Of a DNA stretch of 64,000 nucleotides, positions 47,409-55,768 are shown one piece after another. A program made the position numbers and the translations under genes. Within the stretch, counting starts at the first letter, position 1; each line of letters opens with the position of its first letter. The notes below the pieces were generated by a model. The model was not told where the DNA came from. It did no database searches and saw only the letters and a program-made list of their open reading frames with translations. Origin of the DNA: Cytobacillus kochii (GTDB lineage: Bacteria > Bacillota > Bacilli > Bacillales > Cytobacillaceae); the NCBI RefSeq assembly GCF_020171845.1, contig NZ_JAIVAM010000004.1, forward strand, positions 1 through 64,000, in the 5' to 3' direction.

Positions 47409-47801
47409 TTGGCTATAGCAAGTATTGAACTTCAAAAGGCTGTATTTGCAAATCTATCAAGGCTTTCTTATCCAGTATATGATGCTTTGCCAAAGAATCA
47501 ACCTATGCCTTATATACTCATTGGCGAAGAAAATTTACTCAGAAATGATACTAAATCAAGTGTCATGACTGAGCATGTATTAACCATTCATGCCTTTTCT
47601 AAGGCAAATGGAACTAAACAAGTTAAAGAAATGACTGCTTACATCATTAATAGTCTTGTAGATACAGACTTGATTGTAAGTGGCTTTGACACTGTGGTAC
47701 AGAAACTTCAAAATGTCGTCAATATGAAAGAATTAGACGATCTTGGAGTTATTCAACACGCAGTAATTCAAATTAAATATACTCTTACGGAGGTAAAATG
47801 A
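47409..47801 (+). CDS. Tail terminator / DUF3168-type protein
   Basis: 130 residues from a TTG at 47409, placed 6 nt after AGGTG; an in-frame GTG at 47400 is too close to the purine tract. The sequence IELQKAVFANLSRLSYPVYDALPKNQPMPYILIGEENLLRNDTKSSVMTEHVLTIHAFSK fits the DUF3168 tail-completion family. Its stop overlaps the major tail gene start (ATGA). Confidence 0.8.
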   Translation: MAIASIELQKAVFANLSRLSYPVYDALPKNQPMPYILIGEENLLRNDTKSSVMTEHVLTIHAFSKANGTKQVKEMTAYIINSLVDTDLIVSGFDTVVQKLQNVVNMKELDDLGVIQHAVIQIKYTLTEVK

Positions 47802-48202
47802 TGGCAGAAAACGGTATTAATTTTACTATTTCCATTGATGGAACAAAAGTAGCAGGGCAACGTGGCGGTTCACTTTCACGTTCTGCAGATACAATTGAGA
47901 CTACTAGCAAAGATGGAGCAGGATGGAAATCATTCATTCCTTCTTTCAAAGAATGGTCTGTTGAGGGCGATGGTGTAGTGGTTTTCTCTGATGAGGGCTT
48001 TGCACTAATTGAGCAAGCATATGTAAGCGGTGATGCAGTTGAGGTTGACGTTCAAATGAACGGTACTAAATCAATCTACAATGGTGAAGCAATCATCAAT
48101 GATTTCAGCGTTGAGATGCCCTATGACGATCTAATGTCATATAGTATTTCACTGCAAGGTACAGGTGCTTTAACGTTCGTCAATCCTTCAACGCTTTTAT
48201 AA
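47798..48202 (+). CDS. Major tail (tube) protein, TP901-1 type
   Basis: 134 residues, or 133 if the second ATG at 47801 is used; ACGGAGG precedes both. INFTISIDGTKVAGQRGGSLSRSADTIETTSKDGAGWKSFIPSFKEWSVEGDG is the classical tube-protein pattern. It precedes the tail chaperone and tape measure genes. A long-loop hairpin (GGGGTGA/TTCACCC, 48247-48274) lies in the following 130-base gap. Confidence 0.92.
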   Translation: MMAENGINFTISIDGTKVAGQRGGSLSRSADTIETTSKDGAGWKSFIPSFKEWSVEGDGVVVFSDEGFALIEQAYVSGDAVEVDVQMNGTKSIYNGEAIINDFSVEMPYDDLMSYSISLQGTGALTFVNPSTLL

Positions 48203-48333
48203 GTATTAAGTAATACTGAAACGTACTTATAATCGGTATTAAACAATGTAGGGGTGATGTATTTCACCCATACATATTATTAAAAACTAAAACTATTAAA
48301 ATAAATTGAATCTTATCATGGAGGGTTTACTTG

Positions 48334-48636
48334 ATGTCAACAAAAATCGTAGCTGTAGAAGCTGATAAAAATAGACACTTAAAATATGGTGTCAACCAAT
48401 TAATTGAGATTGAAGAAATGCTAGGTCGTTCTGTAACAGAACTTGGAACATCAACAGGCATTAAAGATTTACGTACTATCATGTACGTTGGGTTACGTTG
48501 GGAAGACAAAGAACTTAACGAAGAAAAAACAGGGGACATTATGGATTCCATGATTGAAAAACATGGTATGGATTATGTTTCTGAGAAGCTTGCGAAAGCT
48601 ATGGAGAAGGCATCAAGTAAATCCTTTCCCAGTTAA
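48334..48636 (+). CDS. Tail assembly chaperone, short form (gpG-like)
   Basis: 100 residues from ATG 48334, 8 nt after GGAGGG (a TTG one codon earlier is less well placed). The protein binds tape measure protein during tail assembly. The gene ends TCC TTT CCC AGT TAA; just before the stop, ribosomes can shift +1 on the CCC-A proline codon to give the long form, listed next. Confidence 0.85.
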   Translation: MSTKIVAVEADKNRHLKYGVNQLIEIEEMLGRSVTELGTSTGIKDLRTIMYVGLRWEDKELNEEKTGDIMDSMIEKHGMDYVSEKLAKAMEKASSKSFPS

Positions 48637-48958
48637 GAATGGGAAGCTAGATGTAGATGAAGTTATTAAGACAGGAGCAAGCGTTGGTATCCCTATTTCT
48701 GATATAGGAGAACTAACCTTGGCAGAAATTCTAGCTTACTCAGAAGGTTACCAAGCAAGGCAACGTGACCATTATGAAACGATGGAGTATGTCATTGCCA
48801 TGGGATATGTTTCTGCGAGAAAAGGTAAAATACTCCCTCTATTCAAAAAGGACGAGGGCGATAAACAAGGCAACTCTGGTAAATCTAAAACAAATAGAAT
48901 TACAAAAGAGCAAAGAGAAGCTGAGATTAATGCCTTAACTCAAACATTTGGAGGGTGA
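48632..48958 (+). CDS. Tail assembly chaperone, +1 frameshift extension (gpT-like)
   Basis: Reading continues in the +1 frame from the CCC at 48628-48630: ...SKSFP then VKNGKLDVDEVIKTGASVGIPISDIGELTLAEILAYSEGYQARQRDH.... It has no ribosome site or sensible start of its own. The composite gpGT-like protein would be about 208 residues. Position before the tape measure gene and the overlapping frames match programmed frameshifting in siphophages. Confidence 0.75.
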   Translation, partial: VKNGKLDVDEVIKTGASVGIPISDIGELTLAEILAYSEGYQARQRDHYETMEYVIAMGYVSARKGKILPLFKKDEGDKQGNSGKSKTNRITKEQREAEINALTQTFGG

Positions 48959-48987
48959 CTACAGTAATTGTAGTTGCCCTTTTTTTA
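48953..48987 (+). terminator. Intercistronic hairpin at the chaperone stop
   Basis: GGGTGACTACA pairs with TGTAGTTGCCC, then seven T residues. It overlaps the stop codon. Confidence 0.75.
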
Positions 48988-49022
48988 TTGCTCAAATTTT
49001 TCCCAAAGGGGTGAACTAATTA

Positions 49023-51401
49023 GTGGCTGAACAAAGATTAACCGCAGTCATTGGGGCTAATATACGACAATTTGAAAGAGCCATGAAAGATGTACAGTCC
49101 AGAATGGAAGATGTACAAGGTTCATTTCAGTCAATCTCTGATGGACTAGCGCCTGTATCAGCAGGGTTAGGTGCATTCGGTGGCGCAGGGATTCTAGCTT
49201 CTGAGAATGTCACCAACGCCTTTAAGCAATTCCAAACAAAGCTAGGTGCTACTGGTTCTGATCTAGGTGTTTATAAAGGTGAATTAGAACAGCTAGCTTC
49301 AACTGGTGTAGGTTCATTTGAGGAAATGGCAGGCTCTATGGTTTCTGTTAAACAGAACATGAAAGGCTTGAATAACGGTGAACTAGATGGAATGACAGAA
49401 CAAGCTATGCATTTAGCGAATGTTATGGGTTCTGATGTTGGAGAGGTATCTAAGACAGCAGGTATCATGATGAAAAACTTTGGTATTTCTGGTCAAGAAG
49501 CAATGGACTTGATTTCTAAAGGTTATCAAAATGGTATGGATTATGCAGGCGACTACCAAGATACTTTATCAGAATACAGTGTCTACTTTGACAGCATGGG
49601 ATTCTCTGCAAATGATATGTTCAATATTTTAGCAGAAGGTGCTGAAAATGGTGCATTCAACTTGGACAAAGTTGGGGATGCCATGAAAGAATTCGGTATT
49701 CGTGCTAAAGATGGCTCTGATACAACTAAACAAGCATTTACTGACCTAGGTTTTGATGCTCAAAAGATGACAGATACATTTGCCAAAGGTGGCGAGGGTG
49801 CTAAGAAAGCATACGCAGACGTAGTTACTGAATTGTCTAAAGTTAAAGATGAAACCAAGAGAAATGAAATTGGTGTAGCACTTTTTGGTACTCAATATGA
49901 GGACATGGAAAAGGATGTTATTGCTTCCACAGGAACTATTGTTGACCACATGGGAGATGTTGGTGGAACAGCAAAACAAATGGCTAAAGACAATCAAACA
50001 TTTGGACAACAAATGCAGGGTGCTTGGAATGATATCCAAGTGGCAATAAAGCCAGTAGGGGAAGCTTTAAAAGGCGCTATTCTTGCTGTAATGCCAATGG
50101 TTGTTAGTGCAGTTCAAGGACTGGCTACAGCATTCGGCAATCTAAGTCCTGCAGGGCAGAAAGTTGTCTTTGCAATAGGTGGAATTGTAGCTATTGTTCC
50201 TATATTACTAGCAGGATTAGCAGGATTCATGGGTATGATTAGCACACTTAGTGGTGGATTCGCACTACTAACTAGTGGCTTTTTGAAAGTTGGCGCAGGA
50301 GTAATGAAGCTAGTTTCTGTCTTCAAGACTGTAGGACAGGCTTTCATGTGGCTAGGCAGATTATTCATGGCGAACCCATGGATGATTATTGTCACAGCGT
50401 TAATTGCAGTAGGTGTCTTGATTTATCAGAACTGGGATGCTATCCAAGCATGGTTAACTAATGCTTGGAATGTTTTGAAGCAAACAGTAGCAAAAGTGTT
50501 TAACTGGATCGTTGAATTCTTCAAGAAATGGGGATTAACGATTCTAGCAGTAATTCTCGGACCGATTGGAATATTGGCTCTAGCAATTCACAAGAACTGG
50601 GATTCCATTAAACAAGGTGCTGTTAATATCTGGGGTAAAATCAAGTCTTTCTTGGCAAATCTCTGGAATAACATTGTTTCTATTGCCAAAACAGTCTTTA
50701 ACACATTGAAAAATGCTATCTCTAATGCGTTTAACACAATTAAATCAACAGCAATTGGAATTTGGAATGGTATCAAATCATCCATAGTTGGCGTGTGGAA
50801 TGGTTTGAAATCTACAGCAACATCAGTCTTTAACGGTATCAAGAATGGTATTTCCAACGCCTTTAATAGTATCAAATCCACTGCATCAAATACTTGGAAT
50901 GCTATTAAAAATGCAATGACGAAGCCAGTTGAAAGTGCCAAAAACGCTATCAAGAGAGCGATTGATTCAATCAAGGGATTCTTTAGTGGATTGAAATTAA
51001 AATTCCCTAAAATCTCAATGCCAAAACTTCCTAAATTCACAATGAGTGGGAAGTTTAGCTTAAAGCCTCCAAGTGTACCTAAATTGGGTATTTCATGGCA
51101 TGAAAGTGGTGGTGTTTTCAGTGGCTCTAAGGACGGTAGAGTAGTAGGTTTAGCCGAAAACCACGGTGACGAGGCTATCTTGCCATTATCTAAACGTTCT
51201 AAGTTCAAACCATTCGCAACTGCATTAGCAGGAATGATTGGCAAGGATGAAGAGTCCTCTAATGGTACTACTGTTAACAATAACTTTAACATTTCAAGCT
51301 TAGTTGTTCGTGAAGAAGCTGATATCAAGCGAATCGCACAAGAATTACAAAAGCTTTCAATGCAAAAAAATAGAGCAGGAGGTGTAGTGCTTCGTGGCTA
51401 A
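49023..51401 (+). CDS. Tail tape measure protein
   Basis: 792 residues, implying a tail of roughly 120 nm by the usual length rule. N-terminal helical part with PhageMin tail domain (about 60-330, GSFEEMAGSMVSVKQNMKGL...), hydrophobic segments at about 365-460 (VVFAIGGIVAIVPILLAGLAGFMGMI), then Trp/Phe-rich repeats about 11-18 residues apart (WNGIKSSIVGVWNGLKSTATSVFNGIKNG). The GTG start follows AAAGGGGTG. It overlaps the next gene by eight bases. No muramidase or peptidase domain is apparent. Confidence 0.93.
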   Translation: MAEQRLTAVIGANIRQFERAMKDVQSRMEDVQGSFQSISDGLAPVSAGLGAFGGAGILASENVTNAFKQFQTKLGATGSDLGVYKGELEQLASTGVGSFEEMAGSMVSVKQNMKGLNNGELDGMTEQAMHLANVMGSDVGEVSKTAGIMMKNFGISGQEAMDLISKGYQNGMDYAGDYQDTLSEYSVYFDSMGFSANDMFNILAEGAENGAFNLDKVGDAMKEFGIRAKDGSDTTKQAFTDLGFDAQKMTDTFAKGGEGAKKAYADVVTELSKVKDETKRNEIGVALFGTQYEDMEKDVIASTGTIVDHMGDVGGTAKQMAKDNQTFGQQMQGAWNDIQVAIKPVGEALKGAILAVMPMVVSAVQGLATAFGNLSPAGQKVVFAIGGIVAIVPILLAGLAGFMGMISTLSGGFALLTSGFLKVGAGVMKLVSVFKTVGQAFMWLGRLFMANPWMIIVTALIAVGVLIYQNWDAIQAWLTNAWNVLKQTVAKVFNWIVEFFKKWGLTILAVILGPIGILALAIHKNWDSIKQGAVNIWGKIKSFLANLWNNIVSIAKTVFNTLKNAISNAFNTIKSTAIGIWNGIKSSIVGVWNGLKSTATSVFNGIKNGISNAFNSIKSTASNTWNAIKNAMTKPVESAKNAIKRAIDSIKGFFSGLKLKFPKISMPKLPKFTMSGKFSLKPPSVPKLGISWHESGGVFSGSKDGRVVGLAENHGDEAILPLSKRSKFKPFATALAGMIGKDEESSNGTTVNNNFNISSLVVREEADIKRIAQELQKLSMQKNRAGGVVLRG

Positions 51402-52842
51402 CATCAAATTCAATGGGATTGAAAATCCTTCATATATGCTAATTCACAGTATTACAGATTCATTATTACCAAAAATAGAAACAAGAACACTTAAAATTAG
51501 TGGTCGTAAGGGACTATACAATATTGGCAGTGAGATTGGAGAGAGACTAATTAAAGTCTCTCTTTCTATTTTAGGTCAAGATGAAGCTGATTTAAGAACT
51601 AAGATTAGAGCCGTTGCAAATTGGCTGTGTACCGAAAAACCTGCCAAATTTGTAAACCTTGATGAACCAGACAAGTATTATATGGCTCAATTAACAGGTG
51701 ATTCAGAATTAGAAGAGATCCTTCGTAAAGGCAGTGTGGAATTAGAGTTCATTTGCACAAATCCATTTGCATACGAAGATCCTTATATTGATTCACTCCC
51801 TAAACTACCATCTGATAACACTCTTAAATTGTTAAATGATGGTGGGCTAGAAACACATCCAACACTTAAGATGGAATTTACAAGTAATACTCCCGAATTC
51901 TCCATTGTCTCAAGTGATGAATTCCTTCTATTTGGCACTTCTCCAAGTGGCGATCAGCTTCCAATGGATAGAGAACAGCTTGTATTTCAAGATGAGATGC
52001 ACTCTATTACAGGATGGACAAATGCGAGTTCTATTGATGGGGGTATCATTACAGGTACTTTAAGTGCTGATGAAAATGGTATGTTACAAGCAGACTCTGA
52101 TTATGGGACTGGATCAAGTTGGCATGGCGCTTCTATGGTAAAAGATCTGGGTGTTCAGCTTCAAGATTTTAAAGTAGTCGCAAGGATCGGACTTCGTGGA
52201 ACAAAAGCTTTGCAAAAAGGTAGAGTAGAAGTTTACCTAAGAGATATTAACGGTGCTGTACTTGGTAAAATGGCATTTGTAGATAATGCTGTAACAGGAT
52301 TTCATCCTAAAGCAGAAGCAAGGGCAGGCACACTCAATGATGGTCATTACTTTGTAAATTCCTATGGTTCTTACCCTGGGGTTTGGAAAGATTTGACCAA
52401 TGGACACATGGAGATTGAACGCCATGGCAATGAATGGAGAGCATATTTTGCTATTTATGAGAATGGTAAATATCATACAAGACTAACCAAAACATGGATA
52501 GATGCTAGAGATGAGTGGACAACAGGGAAATTAGCACAGGTTCAAGTTCATGTTGGTGCTTCTGGTAGTGCAACGCCTGCTAGTCTGATGAGAATTAATG
52601 ACTTAAAAGTTTACGGCTCTCAATCAGTATCTGAAATAGAGATAGCTAATGTATTTACAGAAGGAGATATTTTAGAGATTAATAATGCAACTGGTGAAAT
52701 CCTTAAGAATGGTAAGCCTTATTACAGTACTCTAAATCCTGCAAGTAATTTCATTAAGCTTAAGAAGGGTGTTAATGGCATTGCTATTAATCCACCAATC
52801 GTGAAAGAGATTTCGTATACTATTCCGAAAAAATGGTACTAG
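51394..52842 (+). CDS. Distal tail protein (Dit) with inserted carbohydrate-binding-like module
   Basis: 482 residues, about twice a minimal Dit. The N-terminal Dit/tail domain is about 1-130 (NIKFNGIENPSYMLIHSI...SVELEFICTNPFAYED). The galectin-like half resumes at the end (FTEGDILEINNATGEILKNGKPYYSTLNPASNFIKLKKG). Between them, about 200-410, is a separate beta-sandwich module (LVFQDEMHSITGWTNASSIDGG...HVGASGSATPASLMRINDLKVYG), suggesting a sugar-binding insertion ('evolved' Dit). GTG start inside the tape measure gene end. Confidence 0.85.
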   Translation: MANIKFNGIENPSYMLIHSITDSLLPKIETRTLKISGRKGLYNIGSEIGERLIKVSLSILGQDEADLRTKIRAVANWLCTEKPAKFVNLDEPDKYYMAQLTGDSELEEILRKGSVELEFICTNPFAYEDPYIDSLPKLPSDNTLKLLNDGGLETHPTLKMEFTSNTPEFSIVSSDEFLLFGTSPSGDQLPMDREQLVFQDEMHSITGWTNASSIDGGIITGTLSADENGMLQADSDYGTGSSWHGASMVKDLGVQLQDFKVVARIGLRGTKALQKGRVEVYLRDINGAVLGKMAFVDNAVTGFHPKAEARAGTLNDGHYFVNSYGSYPGVWKDLTNGHMEIERHGNEWRAYFAIYENGKYHTRLTKTWIDARDEWTTGKLAQVQVHVGASGSATPASLMRINDLKVYGSQSVSEIEIANVFTEGDILEINNATGEILKNGKPYYSTLNPASNFIKLKKGVNGIAINPPIVKEISYTIPKKWY

Positions 52843-52860
52843 AAAGGGGATGTCCTAGGC

Positions 52861-54363
52861 GTGTTATTTATATTAGATAAAAGATATCAGACGGTTGGAA
52901 CTATGTCTAATGACATCCCCCGTGGATGTCCATATTTCACAGATATCCACCATGAAAGTCTAGATAACTACATGCTTTTATTTGACTTTGAAACATTTGC
53001 TGACCATCCTACAGCCTCCCTCATAGAAGTTGAGGGAGGTATTTTATATCAGAATGATGATGGAAAACATCAACTTTTCAAGGTTAAAGAAATTCAAGAT
53101 ACGCACTCTGATGGTCAGTTGGTTCGTAGAGTATACTGTGAAAATGTTGCTATATCAGAACTAATTGGGGCAATTGTTAGACCTGTTACATTTACTTCTC
53201 AGAACATGGAGCAGATAGGCACATACATACTCGCTCATACAGGGTGGGAGATTGGAGAATGTGAGTATTATGGTGTTAGAGATATTGAGTTCAAGGATCA
53301 CATAACTGCTCTTCAAGCATTGCATCAAGCTGTTTCAGAGTTTGGAATGGAGATTGAATACGAAGTTATATTCAATGGAACAAGAGTGTCTAAGCGCCTT
53401 ATCCATATTAGAAATCAGCGTGGAGAAGTAACAAAGAAAATATTCTCTTATGGCAAGGATCTAATTCAAGTTGAGAGAACTGAGGATTCAAGAGAGGTTG
53501 TCACTGCCTTAATTGGTGTTGGGAAAGGCGATAACCAAGGTAATCTGTTAACAATAGTGAATTATGATGGATCTGCATATTTGGACAAAGGGTATTTTCA
53601 AGTAGATGATTACATTTACTCTGATGAAGCGTTTCAGAGATACAATATGAATGGTCGTCACATTTTCGGCATCTTCAAGGATGATAAAGCTACAAATAAA
53701 CGCGAGTTACTGGATAATACTCTTGCAAGATTAAAAGAGATATCAAAACCTAGATTTACCTATAAATTATCAGTCACTCTTCTAGAGAAGTTAACTGGAT
53801 ATGAACATGAAAAAGTTCGCCTAGGTGATACAGTCATTGTCAAAGATGAGACTTTTAAACCTGTGCTTATTTTAGAAGCTAGGGTAATAGAGTTAAAGAG
53901 AAGTAAAACTGATCCTACCACTGATGAAGTTACTCTTGGCGATTTTATTCCAATTGTATTCACTGAAAATGATTACATCAATAAAGTACAGCAAACTCTC
54001 TTTGAAAAAGAGAAGCAATGGGATTCAGCTTATAAGCTTGCAGAAGGCACAAAGGAAGAGTTGGATCAAGTTAAAAATGATATCGTTTACAAGGTAGAAT
54101 TACATTCTTCCAATGGCATAGTGTTTAGAAATGGAATTATAGATTCAACACTTACTGCAAGGGTGTATAAAGGAAAGTCTGAAATTACTAATTCATTGGC
54201 ATTTGATGCTTTTATATGGAAGAAGTTTGACAAGAATGGGATTTTAGATGTTGATTGGACTAATTCTCATAAAGGCTTTGGCAAGCAAATAAAAGTAACA
54301 GAATCAGATATTGTTACAAAAGCTACGTTCACTTGTGATGTGGAGGCAAGCAAAATTTTATAA
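52861..54363 (+). CDS. Tail-associated baseplate protein (Tal / prophage endopeptidase tail family)
   Basis: 500 residues. The N-terminal 380 residues have the gp27-like hub pattern of the prophage-tail family (MLFILDKRYQTVGTMSNDI...EIQDTHSDGQLVRRVYCENVAISELIG...SYGKDLIQVERTEDSREVVTALIGVGKG). The C-terminal 110 residues form a beta-rich extension (YKVELHSSNGIVFRNGIIDSTLTARVYKGKSEIT). No clear peptidase active site was recognised, so lytic activity is not claimed. Confidence 0.85.
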   Translation: MLFILDKRYQTVGTMSNDIPRGCPYFTDIHHESLDNYMLLFDFETFADHPTASLIEVEGGILYQNDDGKHQLFKVKEIQDTHSDGQLVRRVYCENVAISELIGAIVRPVTFTSQNMEQIGTYILAHTGWEIGECEYYGVRDIEFKDHITALQALHQAVSEFGMEIEYEVIFNGTRVSKRLIHIRNQRGEVTKKIFSYGKDLIQVERTEDSREVVTALIGVGKGDNQGNLLTIVNYDGSAYLDKGYFQVDDYIYSDEAFQRYNMNGRHIFGIFKDDKATNKRELLDNTLARLKEISKPRFTYKLSVTLLEKLTGYEHEKVRLGDTVIVKDETFKPVLILEARVIELKRSKTDPTTDEVTLGDFIPIVFTENDYINKVQQTLFEKEKQWDSAYKLAEGTKEELDQVKNDIVYKVELHSSNGIVFRNGIIDSTLTARVYKGKSEITNSLAFDAFIWKKFDKNGILDVDWTNSHKGFGKQIKVTESDIVTKATFTCDVEASKIL

Positions 54364-54383
54364 GCAGAAAGGAATGATATTTT

Positions 54384-55691
54384 GTGGCGATAGTTGCTAG
54401 TGGACAATTAACTCTAGTGGATCTTAATGATGCTATTATAGCAGGCATAGCACCAGCTAATCCTACAGTGGGAACTCTGTGGATCAAAGAGATTACAGAT
54501 GCTCCTGACGAATTATATAAATGGGATGGCAATGCATGGATTCCGCAATCTTTGTCATTGGCATCACTTGATCCAGATCAAAGCGACAAATTAGACAATG
54601 CATCCGATACTGTTGATGACCTAAATATTAATATTGTTCCTGCGCTAGATGTAAGATTGAGCAATGCAGAGATAGAAATTGATCCAGATAAAATCATATC
54701 TACGGTAACTAATCACGATACTTTCAAAGGCGTATTAGATCAGAAGGCTGATTCTGAATCACTAGGCGACTACGCCACTCTTGAACAATTAGGCACTGCA
54801 GAAGGTAATCTTAGAGATGAAATAGCCGACAAGATTGGACAAATTGATTTATCGCATTATATAACACAGGCAGATCTAACTCAAACATCTGATAGTTTTA
54901 CAGCAATGTTTAAGGCAGGCGGTGGGGTTAACCTCCTTAAAAACTCTATTGGATTTGGAGGGTTTGAATCTTGGCAAGGTGTTATTGGAGGCAGGATATC
55001 AACGACTACCAATAATACACTAAATTCACTAGGGTTTGGCAGTGCTTTCTTTTTCAAGTCTACTCCAACACTTTCCAAATATATATATCAACTCATAGAC
55101 GTTGTTGCAGGACAACCATACACGTTTTCATGGAATGTGAATAAGATAGGCTCAACAGGAACAGGGGACTCACTACATTTCCAGTTTAAAACAGAAGATA
55201 ATGCAACTACCTTACTTCAAAAAGTTTACCCAAATAGCAGTTCTACGAATGGATACGAACAGGATTCAATAACTTATACACCAGACTTTACAGGAAGGGT
55301 TTCTGTAAGGATATATGCTTTTGGAGATGTAGAAGCAACTATTACAGGTCTTATGGTTAACCTAGGAAGCGTTCCATTGCAATGGACTATGGCTACTGGT
55401 GAAATCTATAATACTAACGTTCGTATGGACATAAATGGGATCAAAGTATTTCAGCTTGAGAACGGTGTGGAAAAAGGTTTTACTCAAATCAGTTCGGAAG
55501 AGTTCGCAGGGTTCTATGATTCTGATAACAATGGGACTTATGAAAAGGTATTCTATCTAAAAGAAGATGAGACAGTGTCTAAGAAGTTCCGAGCAAATAA
55601 TGAGTTTACTATGGGTAATATAAAGATCATTAAAATAGATAAAAGTTCAAACAGTGGTAAAGGATGGGCATTTGTTCCAACAACAGAATAA
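54384..55691 (+). CDS. Phage tail fibre/baseplate protein
   Basis: 435 residues; GTG start after AGAAAGGAATG. A short N-terminal segment has the pattern PANPTVGTLWIKEITDAPDELYKWDGNAWIP, seen at the ends of phage fibres. A coiled-coil-like stretch (about 60-170) is followed by a beta-sandwich (NLLKNSIGFGGFESW...FKSTPTLSKYIYQLIDVVAGQPYTFSWNV) that resembles carbohydrate-binding modules. Probably a receptor-contacting protein; no enzyme motif seen. Confidence 0.75.
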   Translation: MAIVASGQLTLVDLNDAIIAGIAPANPTVGTLWIKEITDAPDELYKWDGNAWIPQSLSLASLDPDQSDKLDNASDTVDDLNINIVPALDVRLSNAEIEIDPDKIISTVTNHDTFKGVLDQKADSESLGDYATLEQLGTAEGNLRDEIADKIGQIDLSHYITQADLTQTSDSFTAMFKAGGGVNLLKNSIGFGGFESWQGVIGGRISTTTNNTLNSLGFGSAFFFKSTPTLSKYIYQLIDVVAGQPYTFSWNVNKIGSTGTGDSLHFQFKTEDNATTLLQKVYPNSSSTNGYEQDSITYTPDFTGRVSVRIYAFGDVEATITGLMVNLGSVPLQWTMATGEIYNTNVRMDINGIKVFQLENGVEKGFTQISSEEFAGFYDSDNNGTYEKVFYLKEDETVSKKFRANNEFTMGNIKIIKIDKSSNSGKGWAFVPTTE

Positions 55692-55706
55692 TAATTGAAG
55701 CATAGG

Positions 55707-55736
55707 CGAGGTCAGTTGAATCTGATCTCGCTTTTA
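55707..55736 (+). terminator. Intercistronic hairpin between fibre genes
   Basis: GCGAGGTCAG pairs with CTGATCTCGC around a 6-nt loop, then TTTTATT. Confidence 0.75.
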
Positions 55737-55768
55737 TTGGATAAATTTATTGTAAGGAGTAGATTATT

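Noticed and set aside
50588-51328. 246-codon minus-strand frame
   Set aside because: Antisense shadow of the repetitive tape measure gene; composition is the mirror of its Asn/Lys/Ile repeats.
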